This document shows, piece by piece, positions 28,006 to 36,819 of a stretch of 64,000 nucleotides of DNA; within the stretch, counting starts at the first letter, position 1, and every line of letters starts with the position of its first letter. Both the position numbers and the translations under genes were made by a program. Below the pieces are notes generated by a model. It was not told where the DNA came from. It saw only the letters and a list, made by a program, of their open reading frames with translations, and searched no databases. Location: the NCBI RefSeq assembly GCF_000800455.1, contig NZ_CP007456.1, forward strand, positions 1 through 64,000. The letters run 5' to 3'. The stretch comes from Bifidobacterium catenulatum PV20-2 (GTDB lineage Bacteria > Actinomycetota > Actinomycetes > Actinomycetales > Bifidobacteriaceae).

Positions 28006-29634
28006 ATGGTTACCAAAGATTTTTGGGTGCTGCTGGCGATGGTCATCTATTTTGTGGCCATGCTCACCATCGGTTTCATCTACTCCAAGCGTTCCAATTC
28101 CTCCACTCGTCAGTATTTCGCGGGTGGTCGAGGCGTTGGTCCATGGCTGACGGCTTTAAGCGCCGAAGCTTCCGATATGAGCGGCTGGTTGCTCATGGGA
28201 CTGCCGGGCGTCGCCTACTTTACCGGTGCCGCCGACCCGCTGTGGACGGCCCTCGGTCTGGCTCTCGGCACCTACCTCAACTGGAAGCTCGTCGCACGCC
28301 GTTTGCGCCGCTACTCCGTGGTGGCAGGTGACGCGATCACCATTCCGGACTTCTTCTCCAAACGATTCCATGACAAACGCAACATCGTCTCCACCATCGC
28401 AGCGCTGATCATCCTCGTATTTTTCTGTGTGTATGTCGGTAGCTGCTTCGTGACGGTCGGCAAACTTTTCTCGACCCTGTTTGGCTGGGACTACCACCTG
28501 ACCATGGTGATCGGTGCGGCCATCGTGTTCGCCTACACCTTGATCGGCGGCTATCTTTCCGTGGTCGTGACCGACTTCATCCAAGGCTTGCTCATGTTCT
28601 TCGCGCTGGCCGTGGTGTTCATCGGTTCCGTGGCGTCCGTCGGCGGCGTCGACAACACCGTCGCCTTCCTCAAAGGCATTCCAGGCTTCCTTGACGGCAC
28701 GCAAATGGCCACGCCGATTCTGAACGATGCCGGTGAGCAGATTATCAAGGCTGGTCAGGCCATGTTCGACGCTCCTACCGAATACGGCGTGATCACCATG
28801 ATTTCCATGCTTGCGTGGGGTCTTGGCTATTTCGGTATGCCGCAGGTGCTCGTGCGATTCCTGTCGATCCGCAGTTCCGAAGAGATCAAAAAGTCCCGTA
28901 TCATCGCCACCACATGGTGTGTGGTGTCGCTTACGTGCGGCGTGTGCATTGGCTTGGTCGGCCGTGCGATGATGCCGACGCAGTTCGTCACGCAGTCCGC
29001 TGCGGAGAACATTTTCATTGTGGTTTCGCAGGCGCTGCTGCCGAGCTTCATGTGCGGAATCGTGGTGTCGGGCATTTTCGCCGCGTCCATGAGTTCGTCA
29101 TCGTCATACCTGATTATCGGCGCTTCCGCAGTCGGCGAGAATATTTTCCGCGGATTGCTCTATCGCAAGGCCACCGATCGTCAGGTGATGATGGTGGCGC
29201 GTATCACGCTGCTCGTCATGTTCGTTTTCGGCATTGTGGTTGCGTTCGATCAGAATTCGTCGATTTTCCAGGTTGTTTCGTATGCGTGGGCTGGTTTGGG
29301 CGCTTCGTTTGGTCCGCTGATGTTGTGTTCGCTGTATTGGCGCCGCGCCAACAAATTCGGTGCGATTGCGGGCATGCTTTCCGGTACTGCGACCGTGCTG
29401 ATCTGGCATAATTTCATCAAGCCGCTCGGTGGTGTCTTCGCTATTTACGAGCTGCTTCCAGCGTTCATCATCTCGCTGCTGTTCATCGTGGTGGTGTCGC
29501 TGCTAACGCCTGCGCCGAGTGCGGAAGTGCTGCACGAGTTCGACCACTATCTCGACGACCCGGACGACCGCCATGTGGACGACGATCTCGTGGCCGCCGA
29601 AATCGCAGCAGGGGAGAAGCGCGCGCAGATCTAG
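28006..29634 (+). CDS. putP: Sodium/proline symporter PutP
   Basis: PutP takes up proline with sodium. The 542-residue solute:sodium symporter has about 13 membrane segments, the N-terminal RGVGPWLTALSAEASDMSGWLLMGLPG (sodium-site region) and the TM8-region motif IFAASMSSSSSYLI. The C-terminus is an acidic tail. The start ATG 28006 follows AAGAGAG. It stands alone between a terminator and the repeat-rich gap before trpS. Confidence 0.93.
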   Translation: MVTKDFWVLLAMVIYFVAMLTIGFIYSKRSNSSTRQYFAGGRGVGPWLTALSAEASDMSGWLLMGLPGVAYFTGAADPLWTALGLALGTYLNWKLVARRLRRYSVVAGDAITIPDFFSKRFHDKRNIVSTIAALIILVFFCVYVGSCFVTVGKLFSTLFGWDYHLTMVIGAAIVFAYTLIGGYLSVVVTDFIQGLLMFFALAVVFIGSVASVGGVDNTVAFLKGIPGFLDGTQMATPILNDAGEQIIKAGQAMFDAPTEYGVITMISMLAWGLGYFGMPQVLVRFLSIRSSEEIKKSRIIATTWCVVSLTCGVCIGLVGRAMMPTQFVTQSAAENIFIVVSQALLPSFMCGIVVSGIFAASMSSSSSYLIIGASAVGENIFRGLLYRKATDRQVMMVARITLLVMFVFGIVVAFDQNSSIFQVVSYAWAGLGASFGPLMLCSLYWRRANKFGAIAGMLSGTATVLIWHNFIKPLGGVFAIYELLPAFIISLLFIVVVSLLTPAPSAEVLHEFDHYLDDPDDRHVDDDLVAAEIAAGEKRAQI

Positions 29635-29890
29635 GTCGTTTTCCAGCATGCGTGAATTCATTTGCGCTATATGTGGCAGATTTGGTGTGCCTCAGAAACT
29701 CATTTGCGCTATATGTGGCAGTTCCTCAAGCAAGACTCCTTGATTTATACCCCCTAAACGGCTTTTGGGCGTTATTTTTGGAAGTCATCTGCCACATATA
29801 GCGCAAATGGATTTTCTTTGTTTGAGGAATCTGCCACATATAAGCGGTTTGGGTTCATTCCAGCCGTAGGTTGCAACAGTCGGATATGGA
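29635..29890. repeat. Four copies of a 21-bp motif between putP and trpS
   Basis: CATTTGCGCT-ATATGTGGCAG occurs forward at 29659-29679 and 29701-29721, inverted at 29789-29809, and inverted and shortened (CTGCCACATATAAGCGG) at 29831-29847. Units 2 and 4 also share the neighbouring TTCCTCAA / TTTGAGGAA, so their match extends beyond the motif. The pairs could form a large cruciform in this convergent-gene gap. No gene is seen here. Confidence 0.75.
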
Positions 29891-29934
29891 AAAGCCGGGC
29901 TGTGATTCGGTGTGGAATCGCAGCCCGGCTTTTT
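29891..29934 (-). terminator. Terminator after trpS
   Basis: AAAGCCGGGCTG pairs with CAGCCCGGCTTTTT, closing the minus-strand trpS gene. Confidence 0.85.
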
Positions 29935-29947
29935 GCGCGAGTACTGC

Positions 29948-31048
29948 TCAGTAGCGCATGCCCATGGCTTCGCGGACTTGCTCCAAGGTTTCGTTGGCGA
30001 TGGCGTTGGCCTTCTTGTTGCCTTCGGCGAGCACGTCGCGCACGTAATCCATATCCTTGGCGAGTTCCTCGCGGCGGGCACGATGCGGCTCAAGGAAGCT
30101 GTTCACCGATTCGATCACATACGCCTTCAGCGCGCCCGCACCGGAATCGCCGATCTCCTCGGCGATCTCCTTCGGATCACGACCGGTGACCAAACCGGCG
30201 GTCGTTAGCAGTGCGGAAACCTGCGGACGTGCGATCGGATCGAACGTGATGCGACGCTCGGAATCGGTCGGACTCTTCTTGATAAGCTTGGCGGTCTCCT
30301 GCGCGGTGGCGCCCAACATGATGGAATTGCCGTACGACTTGCTCATCTTGCGGCCATCCAAGCCCGGAATCTCCGGCGCTTCAGACAGAATCGCGGCCGG
30401 CTCGGGGAACACCGGATGCTTCTTGGCGTAGCGTTCGTTGAAACGACGTGCGATGGTGCGCGTGATTTCGACATGCGGCAGGTTATCCTTGCCGATCGGC
30501 ACCACATTGGCCTTGCAGAACAGAATGTCGCATGCCTGATGCACCGGATAAGTCAGCAGCAGGCCGGTCAGCGCATGGCCGGAAGCTTCCATTTCCGACT
30601 TCACCGTAGGATTGCGATGCAGCTCGGCCTCAGTCACCAATGACAGGAACGGCAGCATCAGCTGGTTCTCCGCAGGAACGGCGGAATGCGTAAAAATCAT
30701 GGTCTTTTCCGGATCGATGCCGGCAGCCATGTAGTCAAGTACCAAATTGAGCACATTGTCTTCGATATGCTCGGTCGTGTCACGATCGGTGATCACCTGA
30801 TAATCGGCGATGATGATATTCGAATTCACGCCGCGATTCTGCATGGCGACGCGCTCACGAATCGAACCAAAATAATGGCCGAGATGCAGACGTCCGGTCG
30901 GACGGTCGCCGGTAAGCATGGTGAACTTACCCGGATTCTGTTCGATTGCGGCGAGCGTTGCGTCGGAACGCTTCTTCGCTGCGAGGAAGCTCGCGCTCAT
31001 TTCATTGCCGACAGCGGTGATCTGCTGCTCCTGGGTTTCGTCCGTCAT
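29948..31048 (-). CDS. trpS: Tryptophan-tRNA ligase
   Basis: TrpS charges tRNA-Trp. The 366-residue class I synthetase has the HIGH-type motif LHLGHYFG and a KMSKS motif (GRKMSKSYGNS). I place the start at ATG 31048, which is preceded by AAAGGACAC. The frame is open to 31117 but would add 23 residues not typical of TrpS. It is a single gene, with a terminator downstream. Confidence 0.97.
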   Translation of the reverse strand: MTDETQEQQITAVGNEMSASFLAAKKRSDATLAAIEQNPGKFTMLTGDRPTGRLHLGHYFGSIRERVAMQNRGVNSNIIIADYQVITDRDTTEHIEDNVLNLVLDYMAAGIDPEKTMIFTHSAVPAENQLMLPFLSLVTEAELHRNPTVKSEMEASGHALTGLLLTYPVHQACDILFCKANVVPIGKDNLPHVEITRTIARRFNERYAKKHPVFPEPAAILSEAPEIPGLDGRKMSKSYGNSIMLGATAQETAKLIKKSPTDSERRITFDPIARPQVSALLTTAGLVTGRDPKEIAEEIGDSGAGALKAYVIESVNSFLEPHRARREELAKDMDYVRDVLAEGNKKANAIANETLEQVREAMGMRY

Positions 31049-31175
31049 ACGTGTCCTTTTCTTAAGAAAATCAGCGATTTTATCGTAAAAGTCTGAGCCG
31101 ACAACGAAATATGGCATAACAAGTGGTACTCTCTTGTTTGATGAATTGATAGCACAGTAATCCTCAGGGGGTCAG

Positions 31176-31556
31176 ATGGGCCGCGGACGTCAGAAAGCCA
31201 AACAGCAGAAAATAGCCCGAAAGCTCAAGTACCTGACCACCGACACCGATTATGATGAGCTCGCCAAGGAGCTCGGTGCCCAGGAGCCTGGTTCGGGTTC
31301 TTTTGATCCTTTCGCCGATATCGAAGCAAAATATTCTCACGATGCGGACGCTGAAGATGAGATTTCTGAAGATGCTCAGGAGTCCGCGCAGACCGACGCC
31401 GAGGATGACCTCGACGAGTATGCGAAGTGGGCCGCAGAGGCGGCGGCGAAGGCCACGAGCGGAGAGTTCCCGGCAGCCAAGTCCGCCGCGCCGAAGCCAC
31501 ACAAGCCCATCCCGATGCCGATGCCCAGCGCACTGAAGCCGAAGAAGCAGGACTGA
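31176..31556 (+). CDS. DUF3073 protein
   Basis: This 126-residue protein begins MGRGRQKAKQQKIARKLKY, the hallmark of DUF3073, a small actinobacterial family of unknown function. The N-terminal third is basic. The rest is very acidic (repeats of Asp, Glu, Ala), ending in a Pro/Lys tail. The ribosome site CAGGGGG precedes ATG 31176. It is followed by a terminator stem. Confidence 0.88.
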   Translation: MGRGRQKAKQQKIARKLKYLTTDTDYDELAKELGAQEPGSGSFDPFADIEAKYSHDADAEDEISEDAQESAQTDAEDDLDEYAKWAAEAAAKATSGEFPAAKSAAPKPHKPIPMPMPSALKPKKQD

Positions 31557-31578
31557 TCGGCATATCAGGTACTTTGTG

Positions 31579-31626
31579 AAACCGCGATGCGGATATGCCT
31601 GCTGGGTGTATCCACATCGCGGTTTT
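31579..31626 (+). terminator. Terminator after the DUF3073 gene
   Basis: AAACCGCGATG pairs with CATCGCGGTTTT, with an inner GGATA...TATCC stem. Confidence 0.7.
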
Positions 31627-31667
31627 GCTATGCGTTTTTGCGCCTGTGACGGTCTTCTCGCAGCCTG

Positions 31668-32105
31668 TCACACCAACGGCAGCAAGCTACTCAAATCGTC
31701 GCGTTCGCCAACGGCCGTGATGCGTCCCGCCTCCTTTTCCTCCTGCCAGCTGGTGATGCCCGTGGCGAGTCTCATCCACACGTCCGGTTCCAGTTCGATC
31801 ACATCCGGCGGTGTGAGATTATGCGGATCGGATGCCGGTCCGTCGAGAATCTTGATGGCACCCCACGGTGCGACACGCACTTCCACGCCCTCTCCGGGCG
31901 CTTTTTTCTCTAGCAGATGCAGCGAGTAGCGCACCGCCATCGCCCACAGCTGGCGTGGCAATCGTGGAGAGAATTCCAGACGGAAATCGCGTGCCGCGTC
32001 GGTATTTGCGGGAATACCGTCGGCGATCATGCGATGAGACGTTTGCAGCCATTGCGCAAATGCGTCATGTCCCTTATGCAGATCTTGTTCTCGAATAACA
32101 GCCAT
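31668..32105 (-). CDS. SCP2-like (sterol carrier family) protein
   Basis: This 145-residue protein matches the small actinobacterial sterol-carrier-like family, with the conserved C-terminal region PPDVIELEPDVWMRLATGITSW. Its ligand is unknown; the name comes from fold similarity, and no sterol role in bifidobacteria is implied. The ATG is the complement of 32103-32105. It converges on the DUF3073 gene. Confidence 0.7.
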   Translation of the reverse strand: MAVIREQDLHKGHDAFAQWLQTSHRMIADGIPANTDAARDFRLEFSPRLPRQLWAMAVRYSLHLLEKKAPGEGVEVRVAPWGAIKILDGPASDPHNLTPPDVIELEPDVWMRLATGITSWQEEKEAGRITAVGERDDLSSLLPLV

Positions 32106-32460
32106 ACGTGTTATTTTGTCGCTTGCAAGCGACTATGATGAGGTGTTGCAGACAGCGTAGTCACAACTGAATAGGGGTGTGAAGAGAAGAAAAATATTTG
32201 CGATTGCTGACAGCGTTCTCAATTTTGTTGCATGTCGTTTGCATGTTGTTCATAACGTTTTTGCAGTCGGTTTGCTTTATTTTTGCAAACGAATGCTGAC
32301 CTGTAATCGCTTGAAATTTCGTCTTTTTTCTGATTGTGTAGTATGCTGTGTATGAGAACGTATGCATGATGTTACTTAGTGTTCATGCGGCCGCTAATGC
32401 AAGGACGCTGGGGCAAGGCATAATGTTTCTGGAGAGTAATCCGTCAAAGGGAGTCGATTA
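32106..32460. promoter_or_regulatory. Non-coding region upstream of glgP
   Basis: The stretch is AT-richer than its surroundings and has no credible gene. It contains GTTTGC ... GCAAAC half-sites at 32270-32290 (9-base gap) and several TTGCATG words. The segment TAGTAT at 32339-32344 may be a -10 element. The half-sites resemble the perfect GTTTGC dyad before the dehydrogenase at 17.8 kb. Confidence 0.35.
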
Positions 32461-34908
32461 ATGACTGAAATTACCGCACCGAAGTCCGCGGTCACCGCGG
32501 AGCAGTTCGCAGACGAGATCCGCGAGCAGCTGAAGTACACCCAGGGTGTCACCGTCGAGCAGGCCAAGCCGGCCGACGTGTATGTCGCCGCGTCCGCCGC
32601 GGTGCGCCGCCACCTCATGGATTCCTGGTTCAAGACCCAGGCTGACATGGTCAATGGCAACACCAAGGCAGTCGGCTACCTGTCCGCAGAATTCCTGATG
32701 GGCAAGCAGCTGCGCAACGCGCTGCTCAACGCCGGTCTGACCGAGCAGTTCAATGCCGCGGTCAAGGAACTCGGCTTCTCCGTGTCGGACGTCGTCAACG
32801 CCGAGCACGAGCCGGGCCTCGGCAACGGTGGCCTCGGCCGTCTGGCCGCCTGCTTCATTGATTCGCTCGCATCGCTGGGCGTGCCGGCATTCGGCTATGG
32901 CATCCAGTACAAGTACGGCATCTTCGAGCAGAAGTTCGACGAAAACGGCAAGCAGATCGAAACCCCGGACTACTGGCTGACCAACGAAGAGCCGTGGGGC
33001 CACATCGATTACAACCGTGACCAGAAGGTCTCCTTCGGCGGCGAAGTCGTCGAAGAGAACGGCAAGAAGGTTTGGAAGCCGGCTTGGTCCGTGCGTGCAG
33101 TCCCGGTCGACTACATGGTTCCGGGCTATGCTTCCGGCCGTGTGAACACCCTGCGCCTGTGGACCGCCAAGAGCTACGACGAGTTCGACCTGCTCACCTT
33201 CAACAAGTCCGAGTACCTTGACGCCGTCAAGCCGCAGGTCGAGGCGGAAAACATCTCCAAGATCCTGTATCCGGAGGACTCCACCCCGCAGGGCAAGGCG
33301 TTGCGTCTCGAGCAGCAGTACTTCTTCGTGTCTGCTTCCATCCATGACGCCATCCGCGTCTTCTACCCGGGTCAGGACAAGCCGGATCTGACCACCTTCG
33401 CAGACAAGATCACCTTCCAGCTCAACGATACCCACCCGGTCATCGGCATCCCAGAGCTCATGCGCGTCCTCATGGACGAGTACGGCTATGATTGGGACAC
33501 CGCCTGGACCGTCACCAACAAGACCTTCAACTACACCTGCCACACCCTGCTTCCGGAAGCCCTGGAAGTGTGGCCGTCCAAGCTCATCGGCGAACTCCTG
33601 CCGCGTCACCTCGAAATCATCGAGAAGATCCAGGACCAGTTCGCAGCCGAGCTCAAGGCCAAGGGCGTCGACGAAGCTACCATCAAGGACATGGCCATCT
33701 ACACCGGTGACGCCGTGCGCATGGCCTACCTGGCTACCTACGGCGGCTCCCACGTCAACGGCGTTGCCGAACTGCACTCCCAGCTGCTCAAGGACGTCAC
33801 CCTGAAGAACTTCTCCGACGTGTATCCGGACAAGTTCACCAACGTGACCAACGGTGTGACCCCTCGCCGCTTCGTCAAGCTCGCCAACCCGCGCCTGTCC
33901 GACCTCATCACCGAAGGCCTCGGCACCGACAAGTGGGTGAGCGACCTCGAACTGCTCAAAGGCCTCGAACCGCTTGCCGCCGACGACGAATTCGTCAAGA
34001 AGTTCGCTGCCGTCAAGCAGGCCAACAAGGTTGACTTCGCCAACTACGCCAAGCGCGAATACGGCTTCGACATCGACCCGAACACCATGATCAACACCAT
34101 GGTCAAGCGTCTGCACGAGTACAAGCGCCAGGCGCTGAAGATCCTCGCCGTGATCGCACGCTACGCCGACATCAAGTCCGGCAAGATCGCAGCCGACGAT
34201 GTCATGCCGCGCACCATCGTGTTCGGTGCCAAGGCCGCTCCGGGCTACTACCTGGCCAAGCAGACCATCCAGCTGATCAACAACGTCGCCCGCGTCATCA
34301 ACAACGACCCGGACGTCAAGGGCAAGCTGAATGTCTACTTCCCGTGGAACTACAACATTCGCCTCGCACAGCACCTCATCCCGGCCACCGACCTCGACGA
34401 GCAGATCTCCCAGGCCGGCAAGGAAGCCTCCGGTACCGGTAACATGAAGTTCGCTCTCAACGGTGCCATGACCGTCGGCACCCTCGACGGTGCCAACGTC
34501 GAAATCCGTGAGCGCGTCGGCGCTGAGAACTTCTTCCTCTTCGGCATGACCGTCGACGAGGTGGACGCCCTCTACGCCGAAGGCTACGATCCGAGGAAGT
34601 ACTACGAGGCCGATCCGCGCCTCAAGGCCGCCATCGACATGGTCGCGGACGGTACCTTCTCCAACGGCGACAAGACCGTGTACGAAGACCTCGTCCACGA
34701 TTGGCTCACCAAGGATTGGTTCATGACCCTCGCCGACTTCGGCGCCTACACCGCCATCCAGTCGGAAATCGAGGCCCTCTACGCCCAGCCGCTCGAATGG
34801 AACCGCAAGGCTCTCATCAATGTGGCGAACTCGGGCTACTTCAGCTCCGATCGTTCGATGGAGGATTACCTCGAGCGCATCTGGAAGACGGGTCCGCTCG
34901 CAGACTGA
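32461..34908 (+). CDS. glgP: Glycogen/alpha-glucan phosphorylase
   Basis: Glycogen phosphorylase releases glucose-1-phosphate from alpha-1,4 glucans. The 815-residue protein has the family motif [24 protein letters not shown], where Lys663 is the pyridoxal-phosphate lysine, and the usual N-terminal dimer region. ATG 32461 follows AAAGGGAG. Codon use is strongly GCC/CTC-type like highly expressed genes. The stop codon lies inside the outer arm of hairpin element E2. Confidence 0.98.
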   Translation: [815 protein letters not shown]

Positions 34909-34991
34909 CGGAGCGTTATCTACGTTGTGGAAGGCTCGACGTACCTTCGTACGCCTTCGCCTTCCACGCCTTGATACCGCACGCGTCAGTC
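34903..34991. repeat. Hairpin element E2 overlapping the glgP stop
   Basis: The outer arms GACTGACG (34903-34910) and CGTCAGTC (34984-34991) pair exactly. The core starts GGAGCGTTATC at 34910, has CGACGTAC at offset 27 and GATACCGC at offset 63, exactly as in E1. An inner stem GTGGAAGGC...GCCTTCCAC is perfect. The glgP stop codon TGA lies inside the outer arm. Confidence 0.8.
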
Positions 34992-35008
34992 CACTCGCTC
35001 CGCTCAAG

Positions 35009-35097
35009 TAATGACGGAGTGTCTGCGGCGTTGCTCCTCGGTCGACGTACTTTTGTACGACTTCCCTCGGCGCGCTTTACAGACATACGTGTCATTA
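35009..35097. repeat. Hairpin element E3
   Basis: The outer arms TAATGAC (35009-35015) and GTCATTA (35091-35097) pair. The core starts GGAGTGTCTGC at 35016 with CGACGTAC at offset 27. In place of the E1/E2 GCGTTATC/GATACCGC stem it has GTGTCTG/CAGACAT, so both sides changed together. E2 and E3 are each followed by TCGCTCCGCTC, so they look like a tandem duplication. Confidence 0.78.
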
Positions 35098-35235
35098 TTT
35101 TCGCTCCGCTCGTCTGATAGCGCTAGATAAGGCGTGATGACAAAGGGACGATTCTTTGGAATCGTCCCTTTTTTGTGTTTGGATAACAAAAAGCCCTGCG
35201 CGAAAGGGCGACAGGGCTTTGAAAAGAAGTAGGAA
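35098..35235. terminator. Two terminator stems between glgP and the small membrane protein gene
   Basis: AAGGGACGATT/AATCGTCCCTT plus T run at 35143-35174 ends the plus-strand transcript. AAAGCCCTG/CAGGGCTTT at 35190-35220 ends the minus-strand gene at 35236; on that strand it is followed by T. Confidence 0.8.
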
Positions 35236-35463
35236 TCAGGCGGCTTCGGGAGCGGCGGCGGCCTCTGTATCGGCTTCCTTGGCTTCTTCGGCATCCTTGG
35301 TCAGTCCAAGATCGACAGGAGACGAGCTGTTCTCCCACGGCTCCTCCCACGGATCGTAATCCGGATTCTGCTGCTTGTACACATACAGACCGACGACACC
35401 GGCAAGCAAAGCTCCGAAGAGCAGTGCGAAGAACTTCCAACCGTTAGAAGACTTGTTCTCCAT
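35236..35463 (-). CDS. Small single-pass membrane protein, function unknown
   Basis: A 75-residue protein with one membrane helix (about residues 10-30, WKFFALLFGALLAGVVGLYVY), followed by a NPDYDPWEEPWE motif and an acidic Ala/Glu/Asp tail. It resembles small actinobacterial membrane proteins ending in Asp/Trp motifs, but I do not recognise it firmly. The start is ATG 35461-35463 (complement) with AAAGGAG upstream; the open frame continues further but has no other support. Confidence 0.65.
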   Translation of the reverse strand: MENKSSNGWKFFALLFGALLAGVVGLYVYKQQNPDYDPWEEPWENSSSPVDLGLTKDAEEAKEADTEAAAAPEAA

Positions 35464-35649
35464 GACGGCTCCTTTCCCAAATATCGGCGAACATTGGCTG
35501 ACCTGCTCGTTCAAGCCAACTCTGTTCACTATATTAATTCCTTGAATGTGTTGATTGGGTGGATTTACGCGCCGAGGATTCACAAGAATGCAATCATTTG
35601 CAATGATTTCGCAGATTCGCGGATTCGCACGTTCCAGTAGGGTTGAAAC

Positions 35650-36444
35650 ATGGCTTATCAACGTTTCAGTCTGTTTCCCGATTCCCCGTCGTTCAAAGAT
35701 CTCTTTTCTGCACGTTCCATGCGATACCGCTGGCGTAACGGCGATCCCGTGATCACCGTCGCAATCATGGTGATATGCGTCGCGGTCTGGATTGTCGAAA
35801 CGCTATTGAAAATCGCCTGGCCGGCCGGCTGCAACGCATTCGTCGGCTCAGGCGTATTCATGCCCGCGCTGGCGACCCACCGCCCATGGACCTTCATTAC
35901 GTCAATGTTCCTGCACCAGCCGGCCTCCTTATGGCACATTCTTTTCAACATGCTGACCTTGTGGTGCGTCGGGCCTGTATTGGAACGCATGATGGGGCAT
36001 CTGCCATACCTCGCGTTATACGTGCTGTCAGGACTCGGCGGAAGCGCCGGCATGATGGTCTGGGCACTGTTTTCGCAAGATGGTTGGCTGACATCCGCAT
36101 ACGGCGCTTCCGGCGCGCTATTCGGCCTATTCGCGGCGATTTTGGTGGTATACCAGCGCATTGGCATAGACATTCGTTCCATGCTGATCTGGATGCTCAT
36201 CAACTTCCTGATGCCGATCATCACGCCGAACATCGCATGGCAGGCGCATATCGGCGGATTCATTATCGGAGGAGTGTTCGCCTGGCTTTTGGTTTCCGGC
36301 CTGCATGCGTTGCGCGGCAAAAGCCTGCAGCAGCGCACGCTGATTTATGGCGCAATCATGTTGACCGTGATTATTGCGATTGTCGTCGCGTGTAATATGA
36401 GCAATCCACTTCGCGTAAACCCCCTTCTTGGCATGTTCTTCTAG
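35650..36444 (+). CDS. Rhomboid family intramembrane serine protease
   Basis: The 264-residue protein has six to seven membrane segments. The rhomboid dyad is present: Ser154 in GASGALFG and His200 in WQAHIGGF. The conserved HILFNM (about residues 96-101) is also there. Rhomboids cleave membrane proteins inside the bilayer; the substrate is unknown. No clear ribosome site precedes ATG 35650, so the start has some doubt. A DnaA-box cluster begins about 45 bases downstream. Confidence 0.9.
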   Translation: MAYQRFSLFPDSPSFKDLFSARSMRYRWRNGDPVITVAIMVICVAVWIVETLLKIAWPAGCNAFVGSGVFMPALATHRPWTFITSMFLHQPASLWHILFNMLTLWCVGPVLERMMGHLPYLALYVLSGLGGSAGMMVWALFSQDGWLTSAYGASGALFGLFAAILVVYQRIGIDIRSMLIWMLINFLMPIITPNIAWQAHIGGFIIGGVFAWLLVSGLHALRGKSLQQRTLIYGAIMLTVIIAIVVACNMSNPLRVNPLLGMFF

Positions 36445-36489
36445 TCGGAAGGTAGGAGAAAAGCAGATTCGGGGAATTGTAGATATGAC

Positions 36490-36753
36490 TTATCCACATT
36501 TGTGGATAACTTTGTGGATAAGTAAGGGTCGAACTGTGGGTAAGTCGGGGATAACTCGGTGTATTATCCACAGGGATATTCACAAAACGGCGAATTCCCC
36601 GGCTTTTCAACGGTGGAAAATGTGGATAACCCGCTTGTGCATAGAGGAAAAATGGGGAAAACGCCGTCCTATATCTTGTGGACGTTCATAAAACTGTCCA
36701 CAAGATATAGACGCTATCCACATTCGTCCACAATAATCCACGACTTATCCACA
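36490..36753. other. Second DnaA-box cluster
   Basis: Six perfect 9-mers occur: TTATCCACA at 36490-36498, 36564-36572 and 36745-36753, and the reverse form TGTGGATAA at 36501-36509, 36513-36521 and 36621-36629. Near copies are at 36535-36543 (TGTGGGTAA), 36694-36702 (CTGTCCACA), 36714-36722 (CTATCCACA) and 36724-36732 (TCGTCCACA). CTATATCTTGTGGAC (36669-36683) and its exact complement (36696-36710) form a 15-bp inverted repeat. No gene overlaps. The cluster is about 35 kb from oriC. Confidence 0.88.
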
Positions 36754-36819
36754 TTGTGCGAAACTGGAAAATCCCCAGAATGACGACGAATCAACAAAAT
36801 GAAATCAGGTGCGTCACCA

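Noticed and set aside
32458..35007. An 849-residue open frame antisense to glgP
   Set aside because: Shadow of a strongly biased gene; Asp/Gly/Val-rich with no domain.
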